DNA of 64,000 nt from Casuarina equisetifolia (lineage: Eukaryota > Streptophyta > Magnoliopsida > Fagales > Casuarinaceae): the NCBI GenBank assembly GCA_028551475.1, contig CM052360.1, positions 16,294,501 through 16,358,500 of the forward strand, given 5' to 3'. Every line of letters begins with the position of its first letter. Positions within the stretch are counted from its first letter, which is position 1. The translations under genes were made by a program, and so were the position numbers. This document shows positions 36,320 through 48,021 of this stretch, piece by piece. The notes under the pieces are model-generated. The model ran no database searches. It saw only the letters and a list, made by a program, of their open reading frames with translations, and had not been told where the DNA came from.

Positions 36320-38704
36320 CATGCTTCTAACCATATCCATCAAAGTTGTATTTCATCTTTTAATGACACCATTCTATTTTGGACTCCTTAGCATAGTGAA
36401 TTGTGCTACTATTCTTGAATCTTGTAGATACTGAGCAAACGGTCCCTTATGTTGTCTTGTGTCACCATGTCTTCTATAGTTTTCTCCACCTCGATCAAAT
36501 CTCCAAACCTTTATACTATTTCCTAATTGTTTCTATACTTCAACCTTAAATTTCTCAAGGGACTGATTTTTCTTTAATCAAATACACATACCTATAACAT
36601 GAAAAATCATTAATAAAAGTAATAAAATAAACATCACCTTATTATGTTAATCTACATGGACCACTTATATTAGTGTGAACCACACCCAACAAGTTAGAAC
36701 AATGAACTGCAATTTTTTTTCTTTATCTTAGTCAACTTGCCTTACAAAAATCTAAATATGTCTTCAAATTTTCATTAAGAGTGGGCAAAATACTTGTTTT
36801 TATCAACCTTTATATTCTTTCTCTTGAAATATGACAAATTTTTTTATATCATAATGTATATGATCACTTTTTAGAAATCACCCTTTTAGATACATTATGT
36901 TTAACATTCATAGTAGCATAAATCTCATGTGGGGATAAACAAAGTTCATATAAACCATGATTCAAAGTGCAACAACCAATAAGGTTCAAATCAAAACATA
37001 CATTAACAATTAAAGTTCTTAACTTCAAAAAAATATCCTAATTTGTCCAACAAGGAAATTGAAACAAAATTCCACCTAAACAATAATACATAGAAGGTGT
37101 TATATAAGGTTATCCTAAAAATTGATCTCCAAAAGCAAGATGACATCTGTAATGAACTTAAAAAACTATCAAACTACCAAGAACTATAGGATGTTTCTAT
37201 CATATGAGACTCACAAACATAAGCTAAAGAGCGATTACCTCCACTTAGGTGCTTTCCTTTACTCTTCCTAAGCTTAAGGCAGTCAAGCTTTTTTTGCCCT
37301 TTTACCTTACAATGTAAACATATGATCTCATTTGGCCTAACTCCAACAACCATTTGAGTCCTTATACCAGTAGCACTGCCTTAAGGGGCTAATTCTTGAA
37401 AAGTTAGACAAGCCTTTCTAGGATCTTTGTTATGTTGAGACCTATTTTTTTTCCTAGAACTAGCTTCCTGAGTAAACGCAATAATACATGATCTATTAGC
37501 CTTCAATTGTTTGTTTTCAACCATCACTTGAGCTAATAGTTCATTAGTTGTCCACTACTCATTTTGTGTATGATAAGTTGTCTTAAGAACATCAAAGTCT
37601 ATAGGGAGACTATTCAGAACCTTATGAATTATGATTGCATCAGAAAGGATAACATCCACCTTTTTAAGTTTGGCCTTAAACTCGATCACTTTCATGATAT
37701 AATTCTTTATATCCATCATACTTAAGATCAAACAATTCTTGCAAGAGTTCCCCAACTAGAGCATTAGTAGGCAATGTGTACTATTTTTCCATTGCCTCTA
37801 GAAATTCCTTAGTAATGGCATCAATGGGTAAATCTGCCTTAAGGTGATCCTTAATTATCCTTTACATTGTCCATAGAGAAAACTCATTCTCTCTAACCTA
37901 AGTAGCATACTTATTTTAATACTATTCTATGCTAGTCTCAGTAGGGTCCTCTAACTTATCAATAGTGAAGATTGAATGCAAATTAGAAATTTACAAAGCG
38001 AAGCAGAAATCAACTTACCATTTCTTGAAGTTTAACCCAATCAAGAAATTAACTACTCATTTTGCATACGATAAGTTGTCTTAAGAACATCAAAGTCTAT
38101 AAGGAGACTATTCAGAACCTTATGAATTATGATTGCATTAAAAAGGATAACATCTACATTTTTAAGTTTGGCCTTAAACTTGATCACCTTCATGATATAA
38201 TTCTTTATATCCATCATACTTAAGATTAAATAATTCTTGCAAAAGTTCCCCAACTAGAGCATTAGTAGGTGGTGTATATTGTTTTTCCACTACCTTTAGA
38301 AATTCCTTAGTAATGACATTGATGGGTAAATATGCCTGAAGGTGATCCTTAATTGTTCTCTACATTGTCCATAGAAAAAACTCATTCTTTCTAACCTAAG
38401 TATCACACTTATTTTTATACTCTTCTATGCTAGTCTCAGTATGGTCCTCTGGCTTATCAATAGTGAGGACTGAATGCAAATTAGAAATTTGCAAAGCCAA
38501 GTAGAAATCAATTAATGATTTCTTAAAGTTTAACCCAATCAAGATCTTTATGCTTATTGTGTAGTTGACTATGAAAGTGGATGTAACACATAATGCATAA
38601 TAAGAGCAGATAGTAAATAGACAAGAAGGGAGTTTCACAAGCATTATCATATAAATACCTATGGGCAGTAAACATGACATGCCATTTAGAGACTCTCTAC
38701 ACAA
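36320..38704 (-). pseudogene. Element A gag and integrase N-terminal part
   Basis: Read on the minus strand. Gag text begins near 38,550 (IKILIGLNFKKS, ALQISNLHSVLTIDKPE). A gag helix block (IMKVIEFKAKLKKVDVILSD) appears twice, at 37,555-37,755 and 38,053-38,253, because of a 498-bp tandem duplication. A degenerate zinc knuckle (about 37,290-37,340) reads CLHCKVKGQKKLDC, with Gln where the family has His. Further down, integrase traces run to the B insertion at 36,319. There are many stops. Confidence 0.7.
37553..38550 (-). repeat. 498-bp tandem duplication within gag of element A
   Basis: Two direct copies, about 37,553-38,050 and 38,051-38,548, with a constant offset of 498 bp measured at both ends (CTACTCATTTTG at 37,555/38,053; TTTCTT(G/A)AAGTTTAACCC at 38,021/38,519). 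The copies differ by scattered substitutions. Confidence 0.9.
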
Positions 38705-40012
38705 TAGCTAACACAAGGAAGAACCAATCCTCACAATCCATCACCTATGGGTGTATGGACCACAAAGAGTACCCTAAACCCAAGCTTACTAGTTGTGTAA
38801 CATTCAAATCCTAATACACAGTCACCTCCCGTAGTAGTATAAAAATATACTAGGATTGGACTCATCCATGGTACAAGAACGAAGTCCCATAATCTATTCA
38901 AATTATGCCATTGTGGTGGTCATAATTTAACCAAATCACATTACCCCCACGTATTTTGAGAAATCACCTTAAACGTACAAAACACAATCCCATGACCTAA
39001 CCAAGGTGTGTCATTGTGGTGGTCACAATTCAATCAAGCTACGAGATTGGCCTATACTATAGGATACAACATATAACACTCACAATCCAAATGTGCAACT
39101 CCATTTTAGAAGATGGGGCATTTGTTTTTAGTTGCACTTAAGCAACACTACAAGTGTCGTATAGTTATATGCTAGACCAAATGGCCTAATAAAAAATTTA
39201 GGCAAGTGCATAATATTCAAGAGGCCATAAAATAACTCTTAAATAATCAATCATGACATGCTAGCATACAACTATTGCATATAAAATTTATTAAGCAATA
39301 AATCAAATAATTTCATTCAAATCATCAACCAAAAGAGACATTTATCTAAAAGTAATTGCATCAAAATGTGCTAGACAATATTAGAAATTTTTGGCGTGAA
39401 AAGCGATCACATATGTGCTACTAAAAGTGGATGTTGGCGAGTACGGTTGATTTAGAAGGTTCAGCCCATATTGGCTAGTTCAGACCGGTATGGCTAGTTC
39501 AACATCTAGCTAACCAATCAAGATGCTGTTAGGGCCATTGGCACATGGGCAACATCCGATGTTGCAAATGGTGGTGATTCATGGCTCATTGGTAGCCAAA
39601 TTTGGATTAAAATAGATTAGGTCAAAATTAGGTAACCTAATTTGACTAGTTCAATGCCCGACCAATTGGTTCTTTGGCCAATGTAGACACCATTGAGATT
39701 GTATATGGATGATCTACCTTCAGTGCCATAGACAACGGTGAACAAAAGTGTCCAACGGCCTAACTTGGTTTAGGTTAAGTTAGGTCCAATATGATCCAAT
39801 CAAAAAATTGTTGTTTCCAATAGTTCTTAGCATCAACAAAAACATCATGTTGTGCTAGTTACGAATTTGGCCTTATCCTGGAATAATAGCCATTGGGTGA
39901 GTTTAGATCTAAACTTGAAAGTTTGAGTCTATGAAGAACATGAAACCCACTCTAAAATCTATGACCTAAAATGTAATTTTTGGTTTGATTTTGCTTTCTA
40001 AATCAATGCTAT
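38705..40012 (-). other. Element A untranslated leader
   Basis: 1.3 kb between the primer-binding site and gag. It has no open frame of note and no recognised domain. It includes a diverged local repeat of TTGTGGTGGTCA(C/T)AATT at about 38,912 and 39,012. Confidence 0.5.
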
Positions 40013-40030
40013 GACTACTTTGATACCAAT
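40013..40030 (-). other. Element A primer-binding site
   Basis: On the minus strand, ATTGGTATCAAAGTAGTC directly follows the LTR end TTTTCTAACA; the TTGGTATCA core matches initiator methionine tRNA. Confidence 0.8.
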
Positions 40031-40490
40031 TGTTAGAAAATGTGGCCTCAAACAAGGCTTTTTTTTTTTACAAGATCTAAGCATTAACCATGGTGAGAAA
40101 AGTGGGTTTTTATACATAATATAAAATAAATTTAAAAACATATCATATTTCTTCTTATTTAATCTACAAAAATGGACTAAGTCTTCCACTCAATTCTTTC
40201 CTAATGTTGGCTTGATGAGATAGCCCAAAAACTGATGTAAAACTTAAGGAAGAAGGTGATGAACAGTGATTATGTAAAAGCCTTTTTTCTATACTCGTGT
40301 GAATAATATTAGTTATGTTGTGTGCGAGTCATGTGTTTTTAGTGAATATGTGTGTGAGTGTTTTACGAGAGAAAGTGACATAATGGGCAACATGGCAAAA
40401 CCACCATGAAGGGCATTTTCCCATGGCCAAACATAATAAATGAAATTATATTGTTGTCTCAAAATTTCTTCCTATAACAGCATTCACTCC
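40031..40490 (-). repeat. Element A 5' LTR, truncated
   Basis: Matches 23,598-24,049 of the other LTR from its inner end TGTTAGAAAATGTGG to about 40,490, where similarity stops. About 265 bp of the outer part is missing. Confidence 0.75.
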
Positions 40491-40575
40491 TTAGCCTAAG
40501 GCCATTCTTAAATGGTGAACCTACAAGAACAAAAGTGACTATTAGTCTAATAGCAAAGGCTTTTTACTATGAATG

Positions 40576-41889
40576 TTACTTGGGACGATGCAAAAAAGAT
40601 AGTTGTCTATTTCCTTGAGTTTTCACTTGAGGATAAGCTGGAGCAATTTTCCAAGTTTTAAAAACAAACTTATGGCAAACCTTGACATACTTAATCACTC
40701 TTATTGTTGCCTCCAAATATGACATTTCTAATGCATCATAATCTAACTTAGAAACATGATATTTCCCCAAATCCTTTGTATGAAATTTGGAATGAAAATT
40801 TCTTTTCAAATCATCATGCACATCTACTTCTTTTTTGCAATCTATTTTGCCAACATAGCTTAGCATCACCACGCATTTCTTATAAGTTTCCTTTTTAGTA
40901 AGGACTAGTCATGTTTTGAATGTAGAAAGTTATCCATGGTCAATGCTTTAGTAAAATTTTCATTTCATTATCTAGAGACTTGTTTTAATATAGAAAAATG
41001 ATTCCAACATTTGACATACATGTGTCCTTTCATGAGGTTCTACTCTACAAGGATTTCTAGAAAACATTTTATGTTTCTTGGGAAGAAAGTGTTATGAACA
41101 TTCATAGTATGTATAGGCCATCTTTTCATAAAGGCAAGGGTGAAAATTGACCTAACAATTACTATCTTTGCTATGGCTCTTTTTCTACTTGGTTTTAATT
41201 TCTTTTTGAAGTATTAAATACTTAATTTTTTTTTAATAATAACCAGTTATGACCTATGGGTTTGCTTCCTGGTTGTTGTTCCAACATTTTCCATGTCCTA
41301 TTTGACTCTAATGCCTTACTCTCCATTCATTAAATCTTTCTACCTTTGGTCTTAAATTATTTCATGGTATTAAACTAATTCCTTATCTAATAATATTGTA
41401 CCAATGAAATGTTGACAAGTTTGGGAAAGGGATTCCTACAATAGGTAGTTTGAAATTGGGTATGCTTTGGTTGTAGTGGTCAAGTATATCTCACAATCCT
41501 TTGTCTAAGTTGATGTTCTCACCATTTTAGAGAATTTGTAACAATTTTGGTGTCACAAAGTTAAGTGTATCTTGTGATGTAAGGGATCAATTTGGTACAA
41601 GTCAAAAGATTATAGTAGGCTTTGTAATGTCCAACTCTTTTTTATGAAGGATTTTGAATGGGCTTTTTGGAAATTAAAGAAATTTAGACTTTATTTATGC
41701 AAAAGGGAATATATATTCATGAAAAGTGACATCTATATTGACAAAGAATTTCCTAGACTTTATATCATAAAAGCATATAACAAATGTAAGATATCTTATG
41801 ATTAAACTATGAATGGCCTTATAGGTAAATTTGGTTTTAAGCCCATACATTAGTTTATAATGTTGATGCAAAAATAATTTGATGTTCAA
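40576..41889 (-). pseudogene. Minus-strand copia pol fragments
   Basis: A 98-codon open frame (40,576-40,872) has FHSKFHTKDLGKYHVSKLDY and YLEATIRVIKYVK, which match the end of copia RT and the start of its RNase H region. At 41,695-41,770 the same strand encodes FYDIKSRKFFVNIDVTFHE, the integrase C-terminal motif. Their order (integrase at higher coordinates) fits one minus-strand relic with much lost between. It is distinct from element A, which has its own copies of both regions. Confidence 0.7.
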
Positions 41890-42779
41890 ACTACAAAATT
41901 ATTGGATAAGTATCTAAAATGTGTGAGTGCCAACATACTAGGATACTTTATATATATTTTGCATAATATTAAATGTGATAATCTTATGTAAACTAAGTAT
42001 CCAATATAAGAATAATGTTTTGGGTTTACTGCCTATTCTACGTGTTATTCAATGATCTAATTGTGTTTAAAAGACTATGAGATAAAAAACCTACACATTG
42101 TAGAACTCCTGAGTTAGACTCATAGTTTTACAAGGTGGTTAGAAAAACAAAATGAATGCCATATTACCACACAAAAAGAAGAAAAATTGGAAAGTGTTTT
42201 AAAAAAGGCAGGTGCATGTACCACATGCACAACACCACCAAGGCAAATGATGACCAACTTAAAGACATTCGTGTGCATTTCACACACATCATCTTCTACC
42301 TTACGCCCGCATAGTAGTTTGACTTCTCCTCTAACTTTTGAAAGTCTTACAAAACATTTAAGGGTGAAATAGAAGGCATTTAACTCATAAGAGAATGACC
42401 ATTTTATTACCATGGAAGAAGAAAAGAATCATAAACTCTATTGATGAAAGTTTTTGCTCAAAATTTAAAAGGTTTTAGAATTCTTCATGACAATGATTTT
42501 TAGAAATATTTAGTATTAATTCATCATTATTACGAGATGTTTTATGTTTGATTTCCAACCATTATAAAAAGGCAATCCAATTGTATAAGAAAATTAGCCA
42601 AGAAATAAAAGTTTATTTTTCCTCATTGTTCATTATATTGATCTTCATATTGTTCTTGATTTTTTTTTCTTCATTTTTATAAGAATTTCTATAATATTTT
42701 GTAGAAACTTTTATTTTAACTTGGTATCAGTTTAGCCTTTCAATGAAAGCTTTTTCTTTTGATCCAATTTTTTTTACAA

Positions 42780-43332
42780 ATGGCTTCCAACACTAACCAT
42801 GTTCATGTTTCTTCTCATGCTCTTCCATTGCCCAATCTAGGTCCTCTTCCCACCATTGGTGTGCAACTAAAAGTTCTTAATTTCCTTGTTTGGAAAGCTT
42901 GAGCCTTTCCTTCAAGCAAATGGGTGCTTGATGAACATGGCATTATCACTCGTGATTCTAATCTAGCTTATAAGATTGGATAATCAAGGGTCATATTGCC
43001 CATGGTTAGATTTTTAGCACTTGTGGTGACACTATTGTGACCACTATTAGGAAGTGTTAAACATTAATAGAAATATAGTAGGCCTTATCATATGAATTTA
43101 TGGCCCACAATTTTATGCAAGTTTCTACGCTTTGCTTATGTCTACAAAAAAATCAAAAGACACTGAATGGTAACTAAGTTTTTTCAAAAAGTAGATGATA
43201 TTGTTATCAAATTTCCTTTAGAAAATGAGTACTTAACTCATGTTTTCTGAGGTCTTGGCACCCTTTATGCACCTCTTGCCATTGTAGTTATTGTTCATAC
43301 ACACATGTCATCTTTTCCTTATGAAGATCTAC
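42780..43332 (+). pseudogene. Element C gag fragment
   Basis: Begins MASNTNHVHVSSHALPLPNL and continues with copia gag text to HTHMSSFPYEDLL, where the inverted-repeat element is inserted. In-frame stops occur early (after LVWKA). More gag-like text (NNVFNQGHTHVPCYN) follows the insertion to about 44,340. Confidence 0.65.
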
Positions 43333-44056
43333 TGATGTAGATTTAGTGGCAGGCTTGAGTGAGCTTGGGGTAAGGGTGATATGTAATTTTTTTTTTTGTT
43401 GAAGTTTTTTATGAGAAAAGTAAGTGTTTAGGTAAGGAGGAATGGATTAAAAAAAATAAGAAGAATTAGAACAAAATATAATTGTGGAGTAACTACTCTA
43501 AGACATTAAGGTAGTTCCACTAACTAGGAAGGTACTCCACCACCAATCTCTGGCAAAAATTGGATAAAGGATGCAAAAGTTGAATCACAACATTCTATAA
43601 GGAAAAACAAGTCTGCTTACAATTGAAACAATGCTTCCTTTAAATAGGAACCTAACCCTAAAAGGATCATGCCAAATTAGGTATTTGTAAAATTAAGGAC
43701 GTCTATACAAATTAGCATTTTGACAAATAAGGGAATCCTAAACAAAATAAAGATCTAACAAGGATGGAAATTTCAAATAAATCAAGAACCTAAATAGTTA
43801 AGGAAAAACAAACAAAAGAGAGTCATCTCAGACAATAAAGAAACCTTAGGAAATTAAGGACTCAACAACTATTTTGGAAACCTCTAACATTAATTATGAA
43901 AATTACAAAGATTCGATAGAATATTCATGAGATGCTTTTCAACCTTACCCTCCTTGGACCTATTAGATTATGTTGTGACCTTAACAAGTACTAATTGACA
44001 AGCCTAATATATGGCTTGGGCTAAGAACTTGGGTTGATGTATTTATTCCTACATCA
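43333..44056. mobile_element. TGATGTAG...CTACATCA inverted-repeat element
   Basis: 724 bp with perfect 8-bp inverted ends, inserted in the gag of element C. It has no coding sequence. The interior is AT-rich and includes text like AAATAGGAACCTAACCCTA that also occurs in the related element at 51,472-52,331 (AAATAGACGACTAAACCTA). I see no clear target duplication. It could be a MITE-like DNA element or a solo LTR. Confidence 0.5.
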
Positions 44057-44447
44057 AGCCTTGAAAGCATCCGCATCATCTACATAGGTTACTCCTTACC
44101 CAAGAAGCTCAACTGAAAATGGCTACACAAGGCTCACCTACCATAGCTACTTTTGCCACTAGTCCTACTACAATCCCTATAGCCCTTTTCTCAATTTGCT
44201 AGCAATCATAGAAGGCGCTCAAATAATGTCTTTAATCAAGGACATACTCATGTTCCTTGTTATAACAACAAACCTCGGCACAATGTTCTTTCTAACTAAG
44301 GCATATTGCATGTCAATGTTGCTATAGGTACGTTCCTTCCAATTTAGGGCCTAATAATAACTTCCAAGGTCTATAAAATATTCAAGCCAACAATATAAAG
44401 AAGGCTCAACAACAAATTCACCAAGTCTCTATTAACACCAACTAGTT

Positions 44448-44970
44448 TCTTGACTTTAAGGTCACACATCATATCTTGTTAGATGACTATGATATTACTT
44501 AATTACTTGATTATGATGGGAATCAAGTAATTAATGTAAGGGATGAAATGACAATTCCAATAATCCACAATGGTAATTTATTAACCTTTAGTGATATTAA
44601 TGTTTATGATATACTTATTGTCCTTAATATAACAAAACATTGTTATATATTTCCAAGTTTACAAAAGATAACAATTGCATTTTCTTGTTTTTTCTTGATT
44701 TCTATCTTGTATAGAGTCTAACAATGGGACATATCCTACTACAAGGACTAGCTAAAAATGGACTTTATCACCTCAACTTGAGTGCTCTTTTGCAACCACC
44801 AAAGACTTTTCATATTTCTACAATAAATGTAATGGTATAACACTATAGATTAAGTCATTTTAATTATGCAAATTTAATAAGATGGCTAAAAATAATGAAT
44901 GTTCTCTTTACTAGAAATATTCCATCATTTTGTATTGCTAGTAGCATCAGTAAAAGTTGATAATAGTTGC
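44448..44970 (+). pseudogene. Element C protease and pre-integrase fragment
   Basis: Plus-strand text reads VTHHILLDDYDI, then NVRDEMTIPIIHNG and VYDILIVLNITKH. This is the copia protease/GAG-pre-integrase spacing (normally ATHHIT...G.G..L.I...G, then VPNITKNLLSV). There are numerous stops. The B-type solo LTR cuts it at 44,974. Confidence 0.55.
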
Positions 44971-44973
44971 ATT

Positions 44974-46536
44974 TGTTGGGTTTTATGGCTTAACAAGAAG
45001 GGGGGTTGAATTGTTTGAGCTAAGAGTTAATCACTGTTATTTTGGTAGAAAATTAATCCAAGTATGTAAACAAGTCACACAAATAAAGCCAGTATCAAAC
45101 AAGCAAATTTTAATCAAATGACACGTCAGTTCTAGATGGGATAGTAAATTATCTTCAATTATTTCACAACTATTTAGCAAATAAACTAGTTGGCAAGTAT
45201 CAAATAAATGATAGAATAATTAGCAACAAACAATAAGAGATATTCAAGTCAATAGAGAGCAAAGAAATAAACACCAGATTTACCACGGTGGTTCGACACT
45301 CAATCCTTGAGTTTTACGTCCACCCTTTTTTCCTTCAATCCAACCAATTGAAGTTTTCTTTACTTAAACCAGATTAAGAGAAAATGTTCTCCCTAATCCA
45401 AGCAATTCCCTCTCAAGGAATTCTTAAGCATAGTTACAAAATATGATCAAAAGATCATAGTTTAAATAAAAATCCTAAATAATATAAATGTTTGTGGGAT
45501 ATTGTAAACTAAAGGAGCTATTATGATAGGAATATTATGACTTAAAGCTCCTATCATGAAATCCCTAAATTATATTTTTAATGAAATTAGCACATAAACA
45601 AAGTCATACAAGATACAATTAATGATAAATTTGAATAATAAACTATTTAATCATAATATCACTGTGGTATTGTATTTGACCAAAAGTGAATGAGATTGAG
45701 AGATTAAACAGATGAGCTCAATAAGTGATTCTTCAATCAAATGGAACTTCAAATGTTCGTTAATGTCAAACCCTTCTCCATAGATTAGCTATTCTTAAAT
45801 AGAAAAAGTAGAGCTAGGGTTTCAAACATTTAGACCTCATAATGTAGCCTTCTTCCTATTATAACAACAAATCACCCTTTAAATTAGCTTCACATCTTTA
45901 TTCTTAATCACAAATTTGACCGTTCTGATACCGATCTTCTTAAGAATCCTCCCGTTGAGGACTCAATCGCCAGCAGGGCTGCTTCTCTGTCTCTCTCTCT
46001 TTTCAATCAACTTTTGTTCACATTAAGGCATCACATGCGAGCAGCTTAAGAGAGAAGCTACCTAAATGAAATGGTGAGTTTCATTTAGTGATACAAATTG
46101 GGCTACCTTATAAGTGGGCCGTGAAGTGGGCCAAGAGTAAGTATAATGAGCATGCCGAGAGTGAATGTAATGAGTAGGCTGAGAGCATATATTATAAGTT
46201 CTTGGTAGAACCATAGTTTGCTCTAATAATAGTCTTAATTTAGTAAAGTAATTTTTGCTAGAGTCAACTACTTCATACCTTCATCCAAGCAAGAACAAGT
46301 ATCATTTTTTCTCAAACATAATATATGACACTAAATAAATCCTTTCTTAAGAGCATTATATAATAACATTATATCAAGAAATACAGGAACTCGATTACTT
46401 TATAATATCATTGATTGATATTATAATTTATACACCTTTTACTTCCTATGGTTTTTTTTTGCACTTATGAAAAACATATTTCAAGAAATATATTCATAAA
46501 TACATTTTGTCACAACAAAACCCTTATTTTCCAACA
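44974..46536 (-). mobile_element. Solo LTR of the element B family, minus strand
   Basis: On the minus strand it runs TGTTGGAAAATAAGGGTTTTG (from 46,536) to TTAAGCCATAAAACCCAACA (at 44,974), the same ends as the B LTRs. Shared interior text includes CCTCAACGGGAGGATTCT. About 1.56 kb. Flanks GCATT and ACATT agree at four of five bases, as expected for an aged target duplication. No internal retrotransposon sequence is attached, so it is the product of LTR-LTR recombination (inference). It lacks the 35-bp array. Confidence 0.9.
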
Positions 46537-47300
46537 ACATTTATCTACACAATATTTTCAATGCTCCTTTGGACTTAGTCCATTTTGATATATGAAGCCT
46601 TGCACCAATTAGAACCTCTTAAAGGAATAGATATTATATTTGTTTTATAAATATGGTTATTCCAAATTTACATGGCTTTACTCTATGAAAAACTAGAGAT
46701 GATTTTTTTCAAATCTTTAAGAATTTTCAAACATTGTTGAAAATCAACTTCAAACTACAATAAAAAGCATTCAATGTGATGGAGTAGCAAAATTTACTTC
46801 TAAATATTTTAAAACCCTTTTTATCTAATAAGGGTATTACTCAATGGATATCAAGTCCATATACTTTATATTAAAACAAGACTAGTGAAAGAAAACATAG
46901 ACATATCACTAAATTAGGATTATCAATGGTAAATCATACATGTATACCACTTCAATATTGGGATTTTGTTTTTGAAAGTGCAGCACATATTTTAAATTAC
47001 CTGCCAAGCTTAGTGATAAACAAAAAAAACCCCATGAGAAAAAATAATTACTCAAAAACCTAATATATCCTATTCAAGGATTCTTGGGTGCTTGATATTT
47101 CCTTACTTGAGGCACTATGCTTAACATAAACTCAATATATGATGAAAACCTTGTGTTGAGAGCATTGGGCCCTAAGGCTTTTTTTTTCATATAATCTTTG
47201 ATATTATGCCAATAAAAATAAAGCATGTACTATTTTGTATTAACTTATCTTTAAGAAACTGTTGTATGCTTTATATGTATAATAACCTTTATAGTATGAA
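46537..47300 (+). pseudogene. Element C integrase fragment
   Basis: Text resumes after the solo LTR with LDLVHFDI, then RYYICFINM, a TSERKHRHITKLGLSM block and SRILGCLIFPYLR, in the order of the copia integrase core and its C-terminal end. Several stops. Similarity fades by about 47,250. Confidence 0.65.
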
Positions 47301-47608
47301 ACTTCAACTTAAATGTTGAAAATTTTGCATTTGCACAAAGAATGTAGGTATTACCTCATATTCTTATTTATACCCTTTTACATGGAAAGAAAGAATGATT
47401 AAAGTCCCTTGCACTTAGATATTGTAGGTATGGAAAAAAAATTTGGTAATGGAGGACTTGACTCAAATTGCATTACAAATGAATTTATGAAAAAATCTCT
47501 TTTGATGTCTAGATCCATAAGAGCATTACATGGTATCAAAATGAGGTTATGGGAGTAAAAAGGAGAAACTATTCTTTCCATGTAAAAAAAAAAAGTTGAT
47601 CTTGGACA
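47301..47608. other. AT-rich DNA, nothing recognised
   Basis: No domain, tRNA or clear repeat; probably the decayed tail of element C, into which element E later inserted. Confidence 0.4.
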
Positions 47609-47613
47609 TTATG

Positions 47614-47984
47614 TATCATGACCTTAAGCCTAATTTGATGAAAGAAGGCCCATTACAAAGGAAGGCCTAACAAAGGAATAGACATGGGAGGAAGGCATGA
47701 TTTTGGAGATTATCTAAAGAGTGAAAGATCAATAGTTTCTTTGAGATTGTTGGTGGTGGCATGACTAGTGCTAGATGAGTAGTTGTTGGCAGCTTGTAGT
47801 TGGTTTGTAGCTTGGTTTGATAAATTGTATTGTAGGTAATTTGTAGAAACTCTATCTTGTTCAATTGTTAAAAGAGGTTGATTAAGTTATTATGTATGTT
47901 CTTATGTGCTAGGTTGTGTGATTTAGGAGGTGTTCTTGTGTGTTGTCTTGTGAGATTTGGGATAAGAGTAGGTTGACTTTAACA
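47614..47984 (+). repeat. Element E 5' LTR
   Basis: 371 bp, aligned along its length to the right LTR (shared GATGAGTAGYTGTTGGYAGC and TTTGTAGAAACTCTATCTTG). It now starts TA instead of TG and ends TTTAACA. Confidence 0.85.
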
Positions 47985-48021
47985 AGTGGCATCCATAGCA
48001 AGGTCTTGTCACTTGTAACTA

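Larger units (their letters stand above)
23598..40490 (-). mobile_element. Element A: old minus-strand Ty1/copia retrotransposon, split by element B
   Basis: Two related LTR ends face the same way: 23,598-24,314 (3' LTR on the minus strand, TGTTGAC...TCTAACA) and 40,031-40,490 (5' LTR, truncated). A primer-binding site lies next to the 5' LTR at 40,013-40,030 (minus ATTGGTATCAAAG). A purine tract (AAGTGGGAGA, minus) lies next to the 3' LTR just above 24,314. Between them, in minus-strand order, come a leader, gag, zinc knuckle, integrase, reverse transcriptase and RNase H traces. The younger element B interrupts integrase at 27,288-36,314. Many stops and frameshifts make A dead. No target duplication can be tested because the 5' LTR lacks its outer end. 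Confidence 0.8.
42400..47300 (+). mobile_element. Element C: plus-strand Ty1/copia relic with nested insertions
   Basis: LTR tail with TATAAAAA (42,563-42,570), primer-binding site TTGGTATCAGTTTAGCC (42,721-42,737), gag from ATG 42,780, protease/pre-integrase text at about 44,448-44,970, then integrase at about 46,545-47,110. Two later insertions split it: an inverted-repeat element at 43,333-44,056 and a solo LTR at 44,974-46,536. No RT, RNase H or right LTR was found before 47,600, so the 3' half is missing. The LTR start is not located; 41,890-42,400 holds nothing that I can assign. Confidence 0.65.

Noticed and set aside
37553..38550. Possible CRISPR-like or satellite repeat
   Set aside because: Only two long units of retrotransposon gag; no short repeats with unique spacers anywhere in the window, and the DNA is eukaryotic.
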